A stretch of 64,000 nucleotides of DNA from CAWAHD01 sp963781785 (GTDB taxonomy: Bacteria; Planctomycetota; Planctomycetia; Isosphaerales; Isosphaeraceae), in assembly GCA_963781785.1 (NCBI GenBank), contig CAWAHD010000004.1, forward strand, positions 372,001-436,000. The letters are read 5' to 3'. Of this stretch, positions 27,628 through 36,572 are shown one piece after another; the first letter of the stretch is position 1; every line of letters starts with the position of its first letter. The notes below the pieces were generated by a model. The model was not told the origin of the DNA, ran no database searches, and saw only the letters and a program-made list of their open reading frames with translations. Position numbers and translations under genes: made by a program.

Positions 27628-28179
27628 TCAGAGCTGCGCCGCGTCGGGCGGAGCCGCGGCGCCGTCGACCGGGCCATTACTCGTCGACTGCGGCACAGGG
27701 CAGATCTTGCCCATGGTGACCGGGCCCGGCGGGATTGCCGGCGTCTTGAATCCCAGCACCGCGAGGGCCCAGTCACCCCAGTCGGAAAACGTCACGCTGG
27801 GACCGTTCGGCAACGGTGGGGCCGCGATTGAAACGTCCGAGTTCGCGAACAGCCAGATCCCCGAACGGAGCGCCGCGAGCAAGACGACAGCCGCAGCGGC
27901 CATCCGGATCAGTCGCCGGCGGATGGCGACGCGAAGGCCGACCGGGCAGTCGGCTGTCAGGACGGTTCCGTCGTTCCTGCGGTAAAGGCGAACGCACAGG
28001 CGCCCTTCCGACTCCTGGATCAAGGCGGAAGCCTCGTCGGCCTTGAGATTCGAGACATTGTAGACATGTTTTGCGCACGCGTCGCAGAAGCGAACACGGT
28101 CATCGCCCTTCATGGTCGCCCACGACGCCCGGCATGGCGATGCGATCCGAAGGTTATTCAGGATGTTCAGGGATTCCAT
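27628..28179 (-). CDS. Membrane protein with Cys-x2-Cys 'VYNVS' N-terminal domain
   Basis: About 183 residues from ATG 28179 (a GTG at 28203 is in frame). Residues of about 15-50 read C-R-A-S-W-A-T-M-K-G-D-D-R-V-R-F-C then C-A-K-H-V-Y-N-V-S-N-L, a domain seen in many planctomycete and acidobacterial membrane proteins of unknown function; the paired cysteines suggest metal binding. One transmembrane helix follows (M-A-A-A-A-V-V-L-L-A-A-L) and then a Pro-rich outer tail. Divergent from the methyltransferase at 28320. Function unknown. Confidence 0.7.
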   Translation of the reverse strand: MESLNILNNLRIASPCRASWATMKGDDRVRFCDACAKHVYNVSNLKADEASALIQESEGRLCVRLYRRNDGTVLTADCPVGLRVAIRRRLIRMAAAAVVLLAALRSGIWLFANSDVSIAAPPLPNGPSVTFSDWGDWALAVLGFKTPAIPPGPVTMGKICPVPQSTSNGPVDGAAAPPDAAQL

Positions 28180-28262
28180 GGTCGCGTCCCCATCGAACCA
28201 CACGAGAGGTCGTTCCTTCCTTGTCTACGATCCGCGCACATTTCTTAGGCGCAGGCGATCTT

Positions 28263-28271
28263 TGCTATGAT
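28263..28271 (+). promoter_or_regulatory. Candidate extended -10 promoter (TGcTATGAT)
   Basis: TG-C-TATGAT lies 49 bases upstream of the methyltransferase ATG at 28320, in the gap between divergent genes. The -35 region is weak, as expected for an extended -10 promoter. Assignment is by pattern only. Confidence 0.4.
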
Positions 28272-28319
28272 AGCCGTCCAGGTGAGTCGTGCCGAGTCGA
28301 GATCCGTTCGAGGGGCAGG

Positions 28320-28934
28320 ATGGGCTTCTATTCCCGGGTGATCTTCCCGCAGATTTGCGAGTGGGCCATGCGCGACCCCCGGATGGCGGTTCTCCGCGGC
28401 GAGGCCCTTGCCACCGTGGGCGGCGAGATCCTGGAGATCGGCTTCGGCTCGGGGCTGAACCTGCCGCACTACCCGGACACGGTGCGCCGGATCACAACGG
28501 TCGATCCCAATCCCGGCATGGGAAGGCTCGCTCGCAGAAAGATTGCAGCCAGCAAGATCGCGGTCGACCAGCGGTTGGTCGGCGGGGAGGAGCTGCCCTT
28601 TGCCGGCGAGTCGTTCGATTGCGCGGTCAGCACGTGGACGCTTTGCAGCATCCCGGACCCGGCTCGGGCATTGCGCGAGATTTACCGGGTGTTGAAGCCG
28701 GGAGGCCGGTTCATCTTCCTGGAGCACGGGAAGAGCGACGAGCCCATGGTCCAAGGATGGCAGCGGAGGCTGAACCCGCTCCAGAGATTGATCGCAGACG
28801 GCTGCCGCCTGGATCTGGACGTCGAGGCGGTCGTGCGCGAGCAGCCGTTCGGCGAAGCAAGAGTCGAGCGGTTCGTGATGGCCAAAATGCCAAAGACTCA
28901 CGCGACGATGTACAAAGGGATGGCGGTGAAGTAA
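28320..28934 (+). CDS. Class I SAM-dependent methyltransferase (UbiE/METTL7-like)
   Basis: 204 residues. The ATG at 28320 has GAGGGG-cagg upstream. Motif I is I-L-E-I-G-F-G-S-G-L-N-L-P-H-Y; the acidic ribose-binding position follows at T-V-D-P-N-P-G-M; the post-I region is E-E-L-P-F-A-G-E-S-F-D and motif III G-G-R-F-I-F-L-E-H-G. The E-H-G-x-S ending and W-Q-R-R-L-N-P-L-Q resemble phosphatidylethanolamine/METTL7-type methyltransferases. Substrate unknown. Confidence 0.85.
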   Translation: MGFYSRVIFPQICEWAMRDPRMAVLRGEALATVGGEILEIGFGSGLNLPHYPDTVRRITTVDPNPGMGRLARRKIAASKIAVDQRLVGGEELPFAGESFDCAVSTWTLCSIPDPARALREIYRVLKPGGRFIFLEHGKSDEPMVQGWQRRLNPLQRLIADGCRLDLDVEAVVREQPFGEARVERFVMAKMPKTHATMYKGMAVK

Positions 28935-29212
28935 AGCTCCGGCTTCCACTCGCCTCGACGGACATCCGGTTCCTAAAGAAGCAAAACGAGGATCGTATCG
29001 GGATTGGGGCAACACCATGCGAGGCGAACATACCGGCTGGCACATCGTCGAGAGTGCGATCGGAATCACGGTCATCCTGTCACGCGAGATCGCGCTTTCT
29101 TTCGCCTTCACGCATCTCCGGAAAGTCGCTACACTTCCGCCCAGAGCCGCTCCTTCATCTCAAGGGGTGAACCTGCGAGCCGGATCGGTGTAAGTCCAGG
29201 GAGGAATTCCAG

Positions 29213-30079
29213 ATGCGACGGATCGCTGTATTGAATCAGAAGGGTGGGGTCGGCAAGACGACGACGGCTGTGAATCTGGCAGCGGCGCTGGCGCTGGCTG
29301 GCCACAAGACACTGGTGCTGGATCTCGATCCCCAGGCACACGCGACGTTGCATCTGGGATTACTTCCGGGCCGGTCGGGTCCGTCGCTCTACGAGGTCTT
29401 GACCGACGGCCTCCCGCTGGCGGAGGTTCGCCGCACGGCGGGGCCTAATCTGTCGATCTGCGGCAGCCACATCGACCTGGCCGGCGCCGAGCTCGAGCTG
29501 CTGGGGACAGTCGGCCGCGAGGTGATTCTCCGCGATCAGCTCGACGCCGACACCGAGCCCGTCGATTTCGTGTTGATGGACTGCCCTCCGTCCTTGAGCG
29601 TGTTAACATTGAACGCCTTGTGTGCGGCCACGGAAGTGCTCATCCCATTGCAGGCTCATTTCCTGGCTCTGCATGGGCTCTCGAAGCTTCTCGAGACGGT
29701 GCACCTGGTCTCGAAGCGGGTCAATCGCGAGCTCAAAGTGGGCGGAATCGTCTTGTGCTTGTACGATGCCGGAACGCGGCACGGCACCGAGGTCATCGAA
29801 GACCTTCAGTCGTTCTTCGAGGGCCGTCGCTCGGCCGAGGCGCCGTGGGCGCAGGCCAAGGTGTTTCAGACGCGGATCCGCCGCAACATCCGCCTGGCGG
29901 AGTGCCCCAGCTTCGGCCAATCGATCTTCCAGTATGCTCCCACCAGCCGGGGCGCCGAAGACTATGCGTCGCTGGCGGCGGAGGTGCAAGGGCTCGCCGC
30001 TGCGGACATCTGGCTGAACTCCCCGGACACGCCCGCCGACGAGCCGAAGTCGAAGTCCGATACGATCTCGGCCGCGTGA
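29213..30079 (+). CDS. ParA/Soj-family ATPase
   Basis: 288 residues with a strong GGGAGGAATTCCAG before the ATG. The deviant Walker A motif K-G-G-V-G-K-T-T-T is at residues 10-18, Walker A' region L-D-L-D-P-Q-A-H, and Walker B V-L-M-D-C-P-P-S. Family members drive chromosome or plasmid partition, or position other cargo. No parB is visible nearby; the neighbour 17 bp downstream is a methyltransferase, so this may be an orphan ParA or the parB may be distant. The 278-bp gap upstream (28935-29212) holds no recognisable gene. Confidence 0.88.
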   Translation: MRRIAVLNQKGGVGKTTTAVNLAAALALAGHKTLVLDLDPQAHATLHLGLLPGRSGPSLYEVLTDGLPLAEVRRTAGPNLSICGSHIDLAGAELELLGTVGREVILRDQLDADTEPVDFVLMDCPPSLSVLTLNALCAATEVLIPLQAHFLALHGLSKLLETVHLVSKRVNRELKVGGIVLCLYDAGTRHGTEVIEDLQSFFEGRRSAEAPWAQAKVFQTRIRRNIRLAECPSFGQSIFQYAPTSRGAEDYASLAAEVQGLAAADIWLNSPDTPADEPKSKSDTISAA

Positions 30080-30096
30080 TACCGGGCCCTCGAGAC

Positions 30097-30928
30097 ATGA
30101 TCCAGCGCTGGTCCGAGGGCGTGGCCGCTGACAACATGCCGGAGGACATCCTCGTCGAGCTTAGCTCGCTCATCAACCGCCACCCATGGTGGCGAGCACG
30201 GGCGAAGCTGACGCAGGGGCTCCTTGGACGCCTGGGCGTCGAGCCGCCGGCGCGGGTGCTCGATGTGGGTTGCGGCTGGGGTACCACGCTGGAGGCTCTG
30301 GAGCGGGCGGGATACCGCGCCACCGGGGCCGATATCTCGCGGAAGGCCCTCGAGCGACTGGATCGGCCGGGCAGGGAGCTGGTCGAGGTGGACCTCACGA
30401 AACCTTTGCCTGAAGGGGTCGGCGAGTACGACGCCGTGCTTGCCCTCGACGTGATCGAGCATCTCGACGATGACCGGGCGGCGGTCGGCCGGCTCGGCGA
30501 GCTGGCGAGCCCGGGCGGATACGTCGTGGTGAGCGTTCCGGCCCGTCCCGACCTGTTCAGTGAGTTTGATACCATCCAGGGGCATCGCCGCCGATACCTG
30601 CCGGACACCCTGGAGAGTGCATTCCAGGTCGCCGACCTGGAACTCACGCGAACCTTCTGGTGGGGCGCCTGGATGGTGCCCCTTCTCCGCCGGTCGCGGC
30701 GCCACCCGAAGGCGGCGGCCGGCGAGTCGACCGCGGAGGCCTACTGCCGTTATCTCTCGCTCCCCCCCTGGCCAGTCCCGCTCGTGATGAAGGCTGCGTA
30801 CGTGATTGAAGAGCCCCGCGCTGGCCGGCAAGCTCCGCGACGGGACGTCGCTCTTCGCCGTCGCTCGCCGGGTCGCGCGAACAAAGGCTGTGCGGCCAGC
30901 GAGCGTCGAACCGGAGCGAAGCGACTGA
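30097..30928 (+). CDS. Class I SAM-dependent methyltransferase (C-terminal frameshift)
   Basis: Starts 17 bp after parA. Motif I V-L-D-V-G-C-G-W-G-T-T-L, A-D-I-S-R-K-A, and L-A-L-D-V-I-E-H-L-D-D-D are standard for small-molecule or lipid methyltransferases. The open frame runs to 31020, but from about 30828 it turns Arg-rich. Adding one base at cgcgctggcc restores P-R-A-L-A-G-K-L-R-D-G-T-S-L-F-A-V-A-R-R and a stop at 30928, giving about 277 residues. Substrate unknown. Confidence 0.75.
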
Positions 30929-30965
30929 TCTTCGCGAAAAGGAAAGGGAACAGGTGTCAGGAACT

Positions 30966-30982
30966 GAAACCGGCTCGGTTTC
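30966..30982. terminator. Candidate terminator hairpin between convergent genes
   Basis: Perfect 7-bp stem gaaaccg-gct-cggtttc, 38 bases after the corrected methyltransferase stop and upstream of the convergent gene's end at 31039. A pyrimidine-rich stretch follows, but there is no long T run. Confidence 0.45.
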
Positions 30983-31038
30983 TGGATGCCTTTCTTGCTG
31001 TTGCGACCGTTCATTCCTGATCGTTCAGCTTGCGGCCC

Positions 31039-31860
31039 TCATGCACTCGGCTTCACGTTGGTCAAAATGCCGATGGGGATCATCGAATACTCGGGGACGA
31101 AGCTGCCGACCGTGGTGATGTCCCGGCCGAGGGCGTCCTGGGTCCACATGGCAAATTGATAATGCTTGATCGGGAACCCTTCCGATGGAAGCTGGCTGAT
31201 ATTGACGTAGACGCGCACGACCGGCCCGGCGACCTGGATGTTATGGGGACTGATCGATTGAACGGCCCCGGTCGTGAGGTCGGTGACTGTTGCCGAGTTC
31301 GACTGCGCGTAAGGACCGACAGTCACGGTCACCACAGCGTCCGGGGTGATTCCCGGCCGGGCCGCGAAGTAGGGGCCGAGTCGCGCGCCTGCGCCTCGGT
31401 TGATCGCGAAGTCGAAGTAGTTCGTGCTCGAGTAGCCGGTAATGGGCCCGCGCATGATCGCGCCCAGCTCGAGAACGTTGCCCTTGAGCAGGATCGCACC
31501 GGCCACCGTGGCGGCGGCTCCGTCATGGACGTTCCCCGTGTACTGGCTCTGCAAATTGGGTGTCTTGGCCACAAGCCCGGGGACCGTGTACTGGGTCGGA
31601 TTCGGGCCGGAGAAGCGGGCGATGATCGAAAGGGGGTTGCGAACTTCCTTCCGGATCAGTTTGATGAATTCGCTGCCCGCACCGCCATCGATGGCTGTCA
31701 GGATGGCTTGCTCGCCCGAAAGGCTTTGAAGCTCATGCATTCTGGCGAGCTCTACGGCTCGCGTGGCATTGCTTGAGAGGCCGATGGTGCACAGAAGCGC
31801 CCGGTCTTCGAGTGTTTCGAAACGGAATTCCCGACGGTTCGTCAGCGTCGTGCGAGGCAT
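31039..31860 (-). CDS. Secreted protein with planctomycete LEDR-type export motif
   Basis: 273 residues. The ATG at 31860 is preceded by AGGAGA. Residues 9-23 are R-R-E-F-R-F-E-T-L-E-D-R-A-L-L, a motif at the N-terminus of many planctomycete exported proteins. The rest is a beta-rich, Cys-poor domain (Q-Y-T-G-N-V-H-D-G-A-A-A-T-V, V-V-R-V-Y-V-N-I-S-Q-L) that I do not recognise as a named family. Probable surface or extracellular protein of unknown role. Confidence 0.7.
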   Translation of the reverse strand: MPRTTLTNRREFRFETLEDRALLCTIGLSSNATRAVELARMHELQSLSGEQAILTAIDGGAGSEFIKLIRKEVRNPLSIIARFSGPNPTQYTVPGLVAKTPNLQSQYTGNVHDGAAATVAGAILLKGNVLELGAIMRGPITGYSSTNYFDFAINRGAGARLGPYFAARPGITPDAVVTVTVGPYAQSNSATVTDLTTGAVQSISPHNIQVAGPVVRVYVNISQLPSEGFPIKHYQFAMWTQDALGRDITTVGSFVPEYSMIPIGILTNVKPSA

Positions 31861-32006
31861 GCGACTGGTTCTCCTGGGGCGGAGGTGGTCGCGTGATTCT
31901 CGGCCCTGATTGCCAGACAGACCTTCCGTATCATGCGACGATGCCGCCAAGATATCTATAGGACACGGGTGGGCCGGCCATCAATCAAGACGAAGGAGAG
32001 CTGACT

Positions 32007-32996
32007 TTGCGGTGGGTGGGGATCGACGAGGCCGGGTATGGACCGAACCTTGGCCCTCTGGTGATGACGGCGGTCATCGCAGAGTCGCCGGCTCGGTCTG
32101 AAGATGATGGCTCGGGGGGCCGCGTCCTCGATTTTTGGTCGGACCTCGCAGCAACCGTCGACCGCGCCGGCGGCGACGCCGGCCGGCTCTGGGTCGACGA
32201 TTCGAAGGCAGTTTACTGTGGCGGCAAGGGCCGAGAGCGGCTCGAGACGACCTGTCTGGCGGCGGTTCATGCCGCAGAGAATGTGTTGCCGGGCTGCCTG
32301 GAAGAGTTGCTGCAATTGCTGGGTGCGGGATCGCTCGAAGACGCCGAGGTCTCGTTATGGATCGACGGCGCGCGGGCCGGCGTCGCTCCTGTGTGGATGG
32401 CCCCGCGGGCCCAACTGGAACAGTTCCTGGCTCGGGAGCCCTTGAGCCCGGATCGGGCCTCATGGCGCGTGGCGGCGATTCGGTCGGTGGTTGTCGGCCC
32501 GGCGCGGTTCAATCGAGGGCTGGCCGATCACGGACTAAAGTCGGCGGTGCATTACACGGCATTCGAGCAGCTTCTGCGCATGGTCTGGGAGCGGGCCGGC
32601 GACGGGGCGCTCACTCAGGTGCTGGGGGACAAGCATGGCGGGCGGCACTATTACTTACCGGAGCTTTCCCAGTCGTTTCCGGACGTTTGGATTGACCGCG
32701 GGCCCGAGGGCGCGAAGCTGAGCCGCTACACCCTTCGAGACAGGCGACGCCGGCTCGAGCTCAGCCTGATGCCCCGCGCCGACAAGAACGACGGACTGGT
32801 GGCGCTCGCCTCGATCGTCAGCAAGACGATTCGAGAGCTCTGGATGGATGCCTTCAATGCCTTCTGGCTCGCCCGGGTGCCTGGGCTGCGTCCCACGGCA
32901 GGCTACCCGGAGGACGCAATGCGGTTCAAGGCGGCGATCGAAGCGGCCGCCGCCGCGCTTAACCACGATCAGGCGCTCTGGTGGAGGACCAAGTAG
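32007..32996 (+). CDS. Divergent ribonuclease HII/HIII-like protein
   Basis: 329 residues, larger than typical RnhB (about 200). TTG start at 32007 with AAGGAG seven bases upstream. The N-terminus V-G-I-D-E-A-G-Y-G-P-N-L-G-P-L is the RNase HII active-site motif (D-E-A-G, G-P-L). Near the C-terminus L-A-S-I-V-S-K-T-I-R-E matches the A-S-I-x-A-K-x-x-R-D motif, with K-N-D-G upstream supplying an acidic residue. An Asp candidate (W-V-D-D-S-K) matches D-S-K-x-L of RNase HII. The enlarged central part is unexplained. It probably cleaves RNA in RNA-DNA hybrids, but a changed function is possible. Confidence 0.65.
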   Translation: MRWVGIDEAGYGPNLGPLVMTAVIAESPARSEDDGSGGRVLDFWSDLAATVDRAGGDAGRLWVDDSKAVYCGGKGRERLETTCLAAVHAAENVLPGCLEELLQLLGAGSLEDAEVSLWIDGARAGVAPVWMAPRAQLEQFLAREPLSPDRASWRVAAIRSVVVGPARFNRGLADHGLKSAVHYTAFEQLLRMVWERAGDGALTQVLGDKHGGRHYYLPELSQSFPDVWIDRGPEGAKLSRYTLRDRRRRLELSLMPRADKNDGLVALASIVSKTIRELWMDAFNAFWLARVPGLRPTAGYPEDAMRFKAAIEAAAAALNHDQALWWRTK

Positions 32997-33040
32997 CGCT
33001 GTTCGCATTCAGCAGGTGCGTCGCGAGAACACCGAATGGC

Positions 33041-33259
33041 TCAGCGTTCGCGATAAACAATTCGACCTTTGGTGAGGTCGTAGGGTGTGATTTCCACAGT
33101 AACCTGGTCGCCGGGGACGATCCGGATGAAGTTCTTCCGCATTTTGCCCGCAATATGAGCCAGGATGCGGTGTCCGTTTTCCAGCTCGACCATGAATTGG
33201 GTGTTGGGGAGCGCCTCGACGATGCGCCCCTCGGTTCGAATCGGTTCCTCTTTGGCCAC
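33041..33259 (-). CDS. infA: Translation initiation factor IF-1
   Basis: 72 residues, exactly the usual length. OB-fold signature: I-R-T-E-G-R-I-V-E-A-L-P-N-T-Q-F, V-E-L-E-N-G-H, A-H-I-A-G-K-M-R-K-N-F-I-R-I, and P-Y-D-L-T-K-G-R-I-V-Y-R. GTG start at 33259 with GGAG five bases upstream. Binds the 30S A site during initiation. Convergent with the RNase HII-like gene and not in a ribosomal-protein operon here. Confidence 0.97.
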   Translation of the reverse strand: MAKEEPIRTEGRIVEALPNTQFMVELENGHRILAHIAGKMRKNFIRIVPGDQVTVEITPYDLTKGRIVYRER

Positions 33260-33493
33260 ACAAATCTCCTGTTACGGTCAGCGCGGGCCACGGGCTGGCC
33301 GGAATGATTGCGATCAATCGGTTACGCGATCGGTCTACCGCGCCTGTCAATCACCCCGGGGCTCGGGCCAAGCCTCTGCCGGCGATGGCCCGTGAAAGGG
33401 CCCATTTTCAAGGCGCGTGAGACCTCCGCAGCTCAAAACCGCTCCAGGATAATCAAACCGTTGTCCGTTGAACAGCGGACACGACGAAAGAAT

Positions 33494-34387
33494 TCAAGCG
33501 AAGAAGGGCGGCGCGACGCCTTGTACGCGTAGCCGCACGTGATAGACGGCGTCGACCGCTGTGATCGCCAGTCCCCGGAAATCCGCGTCGCACCAGGCCA
33601 GGTTGGAGGGACGGGCCGGCAAGGGAAGAATCCCAAGCAGCCGGCCATCCGGTTCAAAGACCCAGATCCCCAGGGCGACCGCGACGTATACGCGGCCGTC
33701 CCGATCGACTTTGATGCCGTCCGGACCGCCGGGCCGGCCCGGGTCGAGCATGGCGAAGACCCGGCTCGACCCCACGCGGAGTTCTCCCCCCGCTTCCACG
33801 TCGAACGACCGGACGTGATATCGAGCCGTGTCGCAGACGTAAAGCGTGCGCTCATCGGGTGAGAAAGCGAGCCCGTTCGGCTTCTCGAAGTCATCCGCCA
33901 CGAGCCGCAGGGCCGCGGCACCTTTTCGGCCGACGTCGAGGGCGAAAACACCTTGAAAATGGAGCGCGCGGCGCCGCGGCTCGACACCGTAGGGGGGATC
34001 GGTGAAATAGATCAATCGATCGGATCGGCAGACGATGTCGTTGGGACTGTTGAGCCGCGCCTGGGCCCAGTTCTCGACGAGCGGCTCGACCGCGGTGCCG
34101 TCACTGGCCATCCGGGACACCCGCCGCCCATTCTGCTCGCAGAAAACCACGCCGCCGCCGGGCGCGAAGGTCTGGCCGTTGGCAGCTTCCGTCCTCTCGC
34201 GCACCAGATGCACGGAACGGTCCGGCGCGAGCCGGTACGTTCGTTCGGCCTTGATGTCCTGGAAAAGCAACGTACCGTCGGGAAACCAGAGTGGCCCTTC
34301 GGTGAACTCGAATCCGCCGGCCAGACGTTCGGGCTCGGTCGACTCAACCAACTCGCCCAGTCCCGCGTCCCTGAGGATCGCTGTCAT
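33494..34387 (-). CDS. SMP-30/gluconolactonase-family protein
   Basis: 297 residues from the ATG at 34387 (GGGGAG upstream). Six-bladed propeller family: F-T-E-G-P-L-W-F-P-D-G-T-L-L-F-Q-D carries the first Glu metal ligand, then A-R-L-N-S-P-N-D-I-V (Asn ligand) and G-L-A-F-S-P-D-E-R-T-L-Y-V, P-D-G-I-K-V-D (Asp). Members hydrolyse sugar lactones. No signal peptide is evident, so a cytoplasmic sugar-acid role is likely; substrate unknown. Confidence 0.85.
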   Translation of the reverse strand: MTAILRDAGLGELVESTEPERLAGGFEFTEGPLWFPDGTLLFQDIKAERTYRLAPDRSVHLVRERTEAANGQTFAPGGGVVFCEQNGRRVSRMASDGTAVEPLVENWAQARLNSPNDIVCRSDRLIYFTDPPYGVEPRRRALHFQGVFALDVGRKGAAALRLVADDFEKPNGLAFSPDERTLYVCDTARYHVRSFDVEAGGELRVGSSRVFAMLDPGRPGGPDGIKVDRDGRVYVAVALGIWVFEPDGRLLGILPLPARPSNLAWCDADFRGLAITAVDAVYHVRLRVQGVAPPFFA

Positions 34388-34724
34388 CACGGAACTCCCC
34401 GAATCGACGGATGAATGATGAAGGACCAACTAGAAGTCGGACCGAATCCCGAGCTAAAGGATCAAGGATCGTCGCAGAGGATGCTCTTTCGCGTTCATCC
34501 TTCCGCGCTAGAGTGGTGATTGGCGCCGCGATGGTTTAGAATAAATCAGACCTGGCCCGAGCACCCGGTTGAGGAAGCCGTCCGCGGACAGGATTCGTTC
34601 TGAGTGAGAGCGAATTCTCCAGGCCGGGCCGACCTTTGTTCCCGTATAGCAAATCTTGAGCCGCCGCGGCTCTGGCCAGCGGCTCGACGAGGCTCAGGCT
34701 TTGCTTTCCTGAGGAGCGCCGCCG
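34388..34724. other. Intergenic region without a supported gene
   Basis: 337 bases between the divergent SMP-30 and TPR genes. It contains the promoters of both, presumably, but I see no clean -35/-10 pair, no conserved ORF and no recognisable RNA. Confidence 0.5.
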
Positions 34725-36108
34725 ATGCCTTCGGAGTCGGATCCGCCCGATCTGCAAAAAGCCGCGACATTCTTCCAGTATGGTACCGAGGCGGCCCACA
34801 AGTCGAATTTCGACTACGCCATCGATATGTACAAGCAGGCCTGCAAGATTGTGCCCGACAATCTGGTCTACCGCCAGGCCCTACGTGGAATCGAGCGGCG
34901 CAAGTTCAATAACGAGCCGGGCAAGGTGGGGATGCTGGTCGGGGCCAAGAATCAACCGATCCTGCTGCGGGCCCGGGCGGCCCGGGCGAAGAGCCAGTTC
35001 CGGCAGGTGTTGGAGCATTGTGAAGATGCGTTCGTGAACAACCCGTGGGACGTCGGGGCGGCCCGGCTGGCGGCCGAAGCGGCCGAAGGGCTCGGGTTCC
35101 TCGTCCTCGCCGAATGGTTCGTCGAGTCAGTGGAGACGATCACGAAGGACGTTGACTTCCTCAAGTATGCCGCGGGGGTCCATGAACGCAACGAGAGCTG
35201 GAAAAAAGCCATTGCCTGCTGGGAGCAAGTCAAGAAGCTCCACCCCAACGACCAGGATGCCAACCGCCAGATCAACGCGCTCATGGCGAGTTCGACGATC
35301 AGTCACGCCGGCCTGGACGAGGCCCTCGATAAACACGCCGAGGCCGCCAAGATCGGTGAGCCATCCGAGTCGATGGATGCGAAGCTCGAGCGGCTCAAAA
35401 CAGAGCAGCTCACACCCGAGCAGAGGATGGTCAAGGAAATTCTGGGCGACCCCAAGGCGATTCATGCCTACCTCGATCTCGCCGATCTCTACCGGCATCG
35501 CAGCGATTTCGACAAGGCCGAGAAGATCCTGGCCAAAGGTCTCAAAGCGAATCCGGACGACCAGGCGCTGCGCAGCCCACGAAGACACGCAGATCCATCG
35601 CCTGAAGCGGGCCATCGAAAGCCAGGCTCAACGGGTGCTCCAGCACCCCGAGGACACCGGTGCCAAGGCCAAGCTCGACCAGCTCAACGAGATGTTTAAC
35701 AAGTACGAGGTCGAGGCGTTCAGGCGGCGGGTGCACGTGCATCCGGAAGATCCCAAGATGCATTTCGAGCTGGGGCTGGTGCTCGCCCGCACGGGCGCCC
35801 ACGACGACGCCATCGCCGAGTTCCAGCAAGCCCGCTCCAGCCCGGTTTACAAGCTCAAGGCCCTGTATCAGGCGGGTCTCTCATTCGAGGCTAACGGCGC
35901 CCTCAAGCTGGCGGATCGCAGCTACAAAGAGGCCCTGAAGGCTGTCGAGCCCGAAGACCGTGAGATGTTCCTCTCACTGCATTACCGCCTGGGCCGGGTC
36001 TCGGAGGGGCTGTCGAACACCGAAGCCGCCGAAGAGCATTACAACGAAGTCGCCGCCATCGACTACGGTTATCTCGACGTTGCCGAGCGTCTGAAACGCT
36101 TGAACTGA
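34725..36108 (+). CDS. Tetratricopeptide repeat protein (one frameshift)
   Basis: About 460 residues. The N-terminal frame has A-A-T-F-F-Q-Y-G-T-E-A-A-H-K-S-N-F-D-Y-A-I-D and further TPR helices (S-W-K-K-A-I-A-C-W-E-Q-V-K-K-L-H-P-N-D; D-F-D-K-A-E-K-I-L-A-K-G-L-K-A-N-P-D-D). The C-terminal frame resumes A-H-E-D-T-Q-I-H-R-L-K-R-A-I and adds M-H-F-E-L-G-L-V-L-A-R-T-G. The two join near 35568-35582; the shift needs one base removed or two added. No signal peptide or membrane segment, so a cytoplasmic scaffold is likely. Function unknown. Confidence 0.75.
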
Positions 36109-36129
36109 CCGCGTGCAAAATGGTATGTT
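36100..36129 (+). promoter_or_regulatory. Candidate sigma-70 promoter for rpsT
   Basis: TTGAAC (36100-36105) and TATGTT (36124-36129) with 18-bp spacing, overlapping the end of the TPR gene and about 90 bases before the rpsT start. Confidence 0.35.
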
Positions 36130-36217
36130 CTATCCGGCCGCGGATCGCGCGAATACGGAAGCGCCGCTGGCCGTTTCGATCGATTGGAAACTTTCATCAC
36201 GATCCGACCGGGGAGCC

Positions 36218-36499
36218 ATGCCAAACTCACCGTCTGCCAGCAAGCGGATGCGCCAGAGCGTCAAACGACGGCTGCACAATCGCGTCACCAAGAAGGTCAT
36301 CAAGACCCTTTCCAAGCGTACGATGAAGTCGCTCGATGAGAAAGACTTCGACAAGGCTTTAAGCGACATCAAAGCGGCGTCGTCCAAGATCGACAAGGCC
36401 GGCGCACGCCGGGTCCTCCATCCCAACACTGCCGCGAGGCGCAAGAGCAAGCTGGCCCGTGCATTCAACGCGGCTCAGGCCAAGGCCAAACAGGCGTGA
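36218..36499 (+). CDS. rpsT: 30S ribosomal protein S20
   Basis: 93 residues, Lys/Arg-rich three-helix protein. Conserved pattern S-A-S-K-R-M-R-Q-S-V-K-R-R-L-H-N-R and V-L-H-P-N-T-A-A-R-R-K-S-K-L-A-R. The ATG at 36218 is preceded by GGGGAG. Binds 16S rRNA early in small-subunit assembly. Encoded alone, as is common for rpsT. Confidence 0.93.
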   Translation: MPNSPSASKRMRQSVKRRLHNRVTKKVIKTLSKRTMKSLDEKDFDKALSDIKAASSKIDKAGARRVLHPNTAARRKSKLARAFNAAQAKAKQA

Positions 36500-36572
36500 G
36501 TTCTGCCCGTTGCGAGCTGCCTTTTTCCGCTGCCCGCGATTGCGCCTGCCGCAACTCCGACCAATCGCTCAC

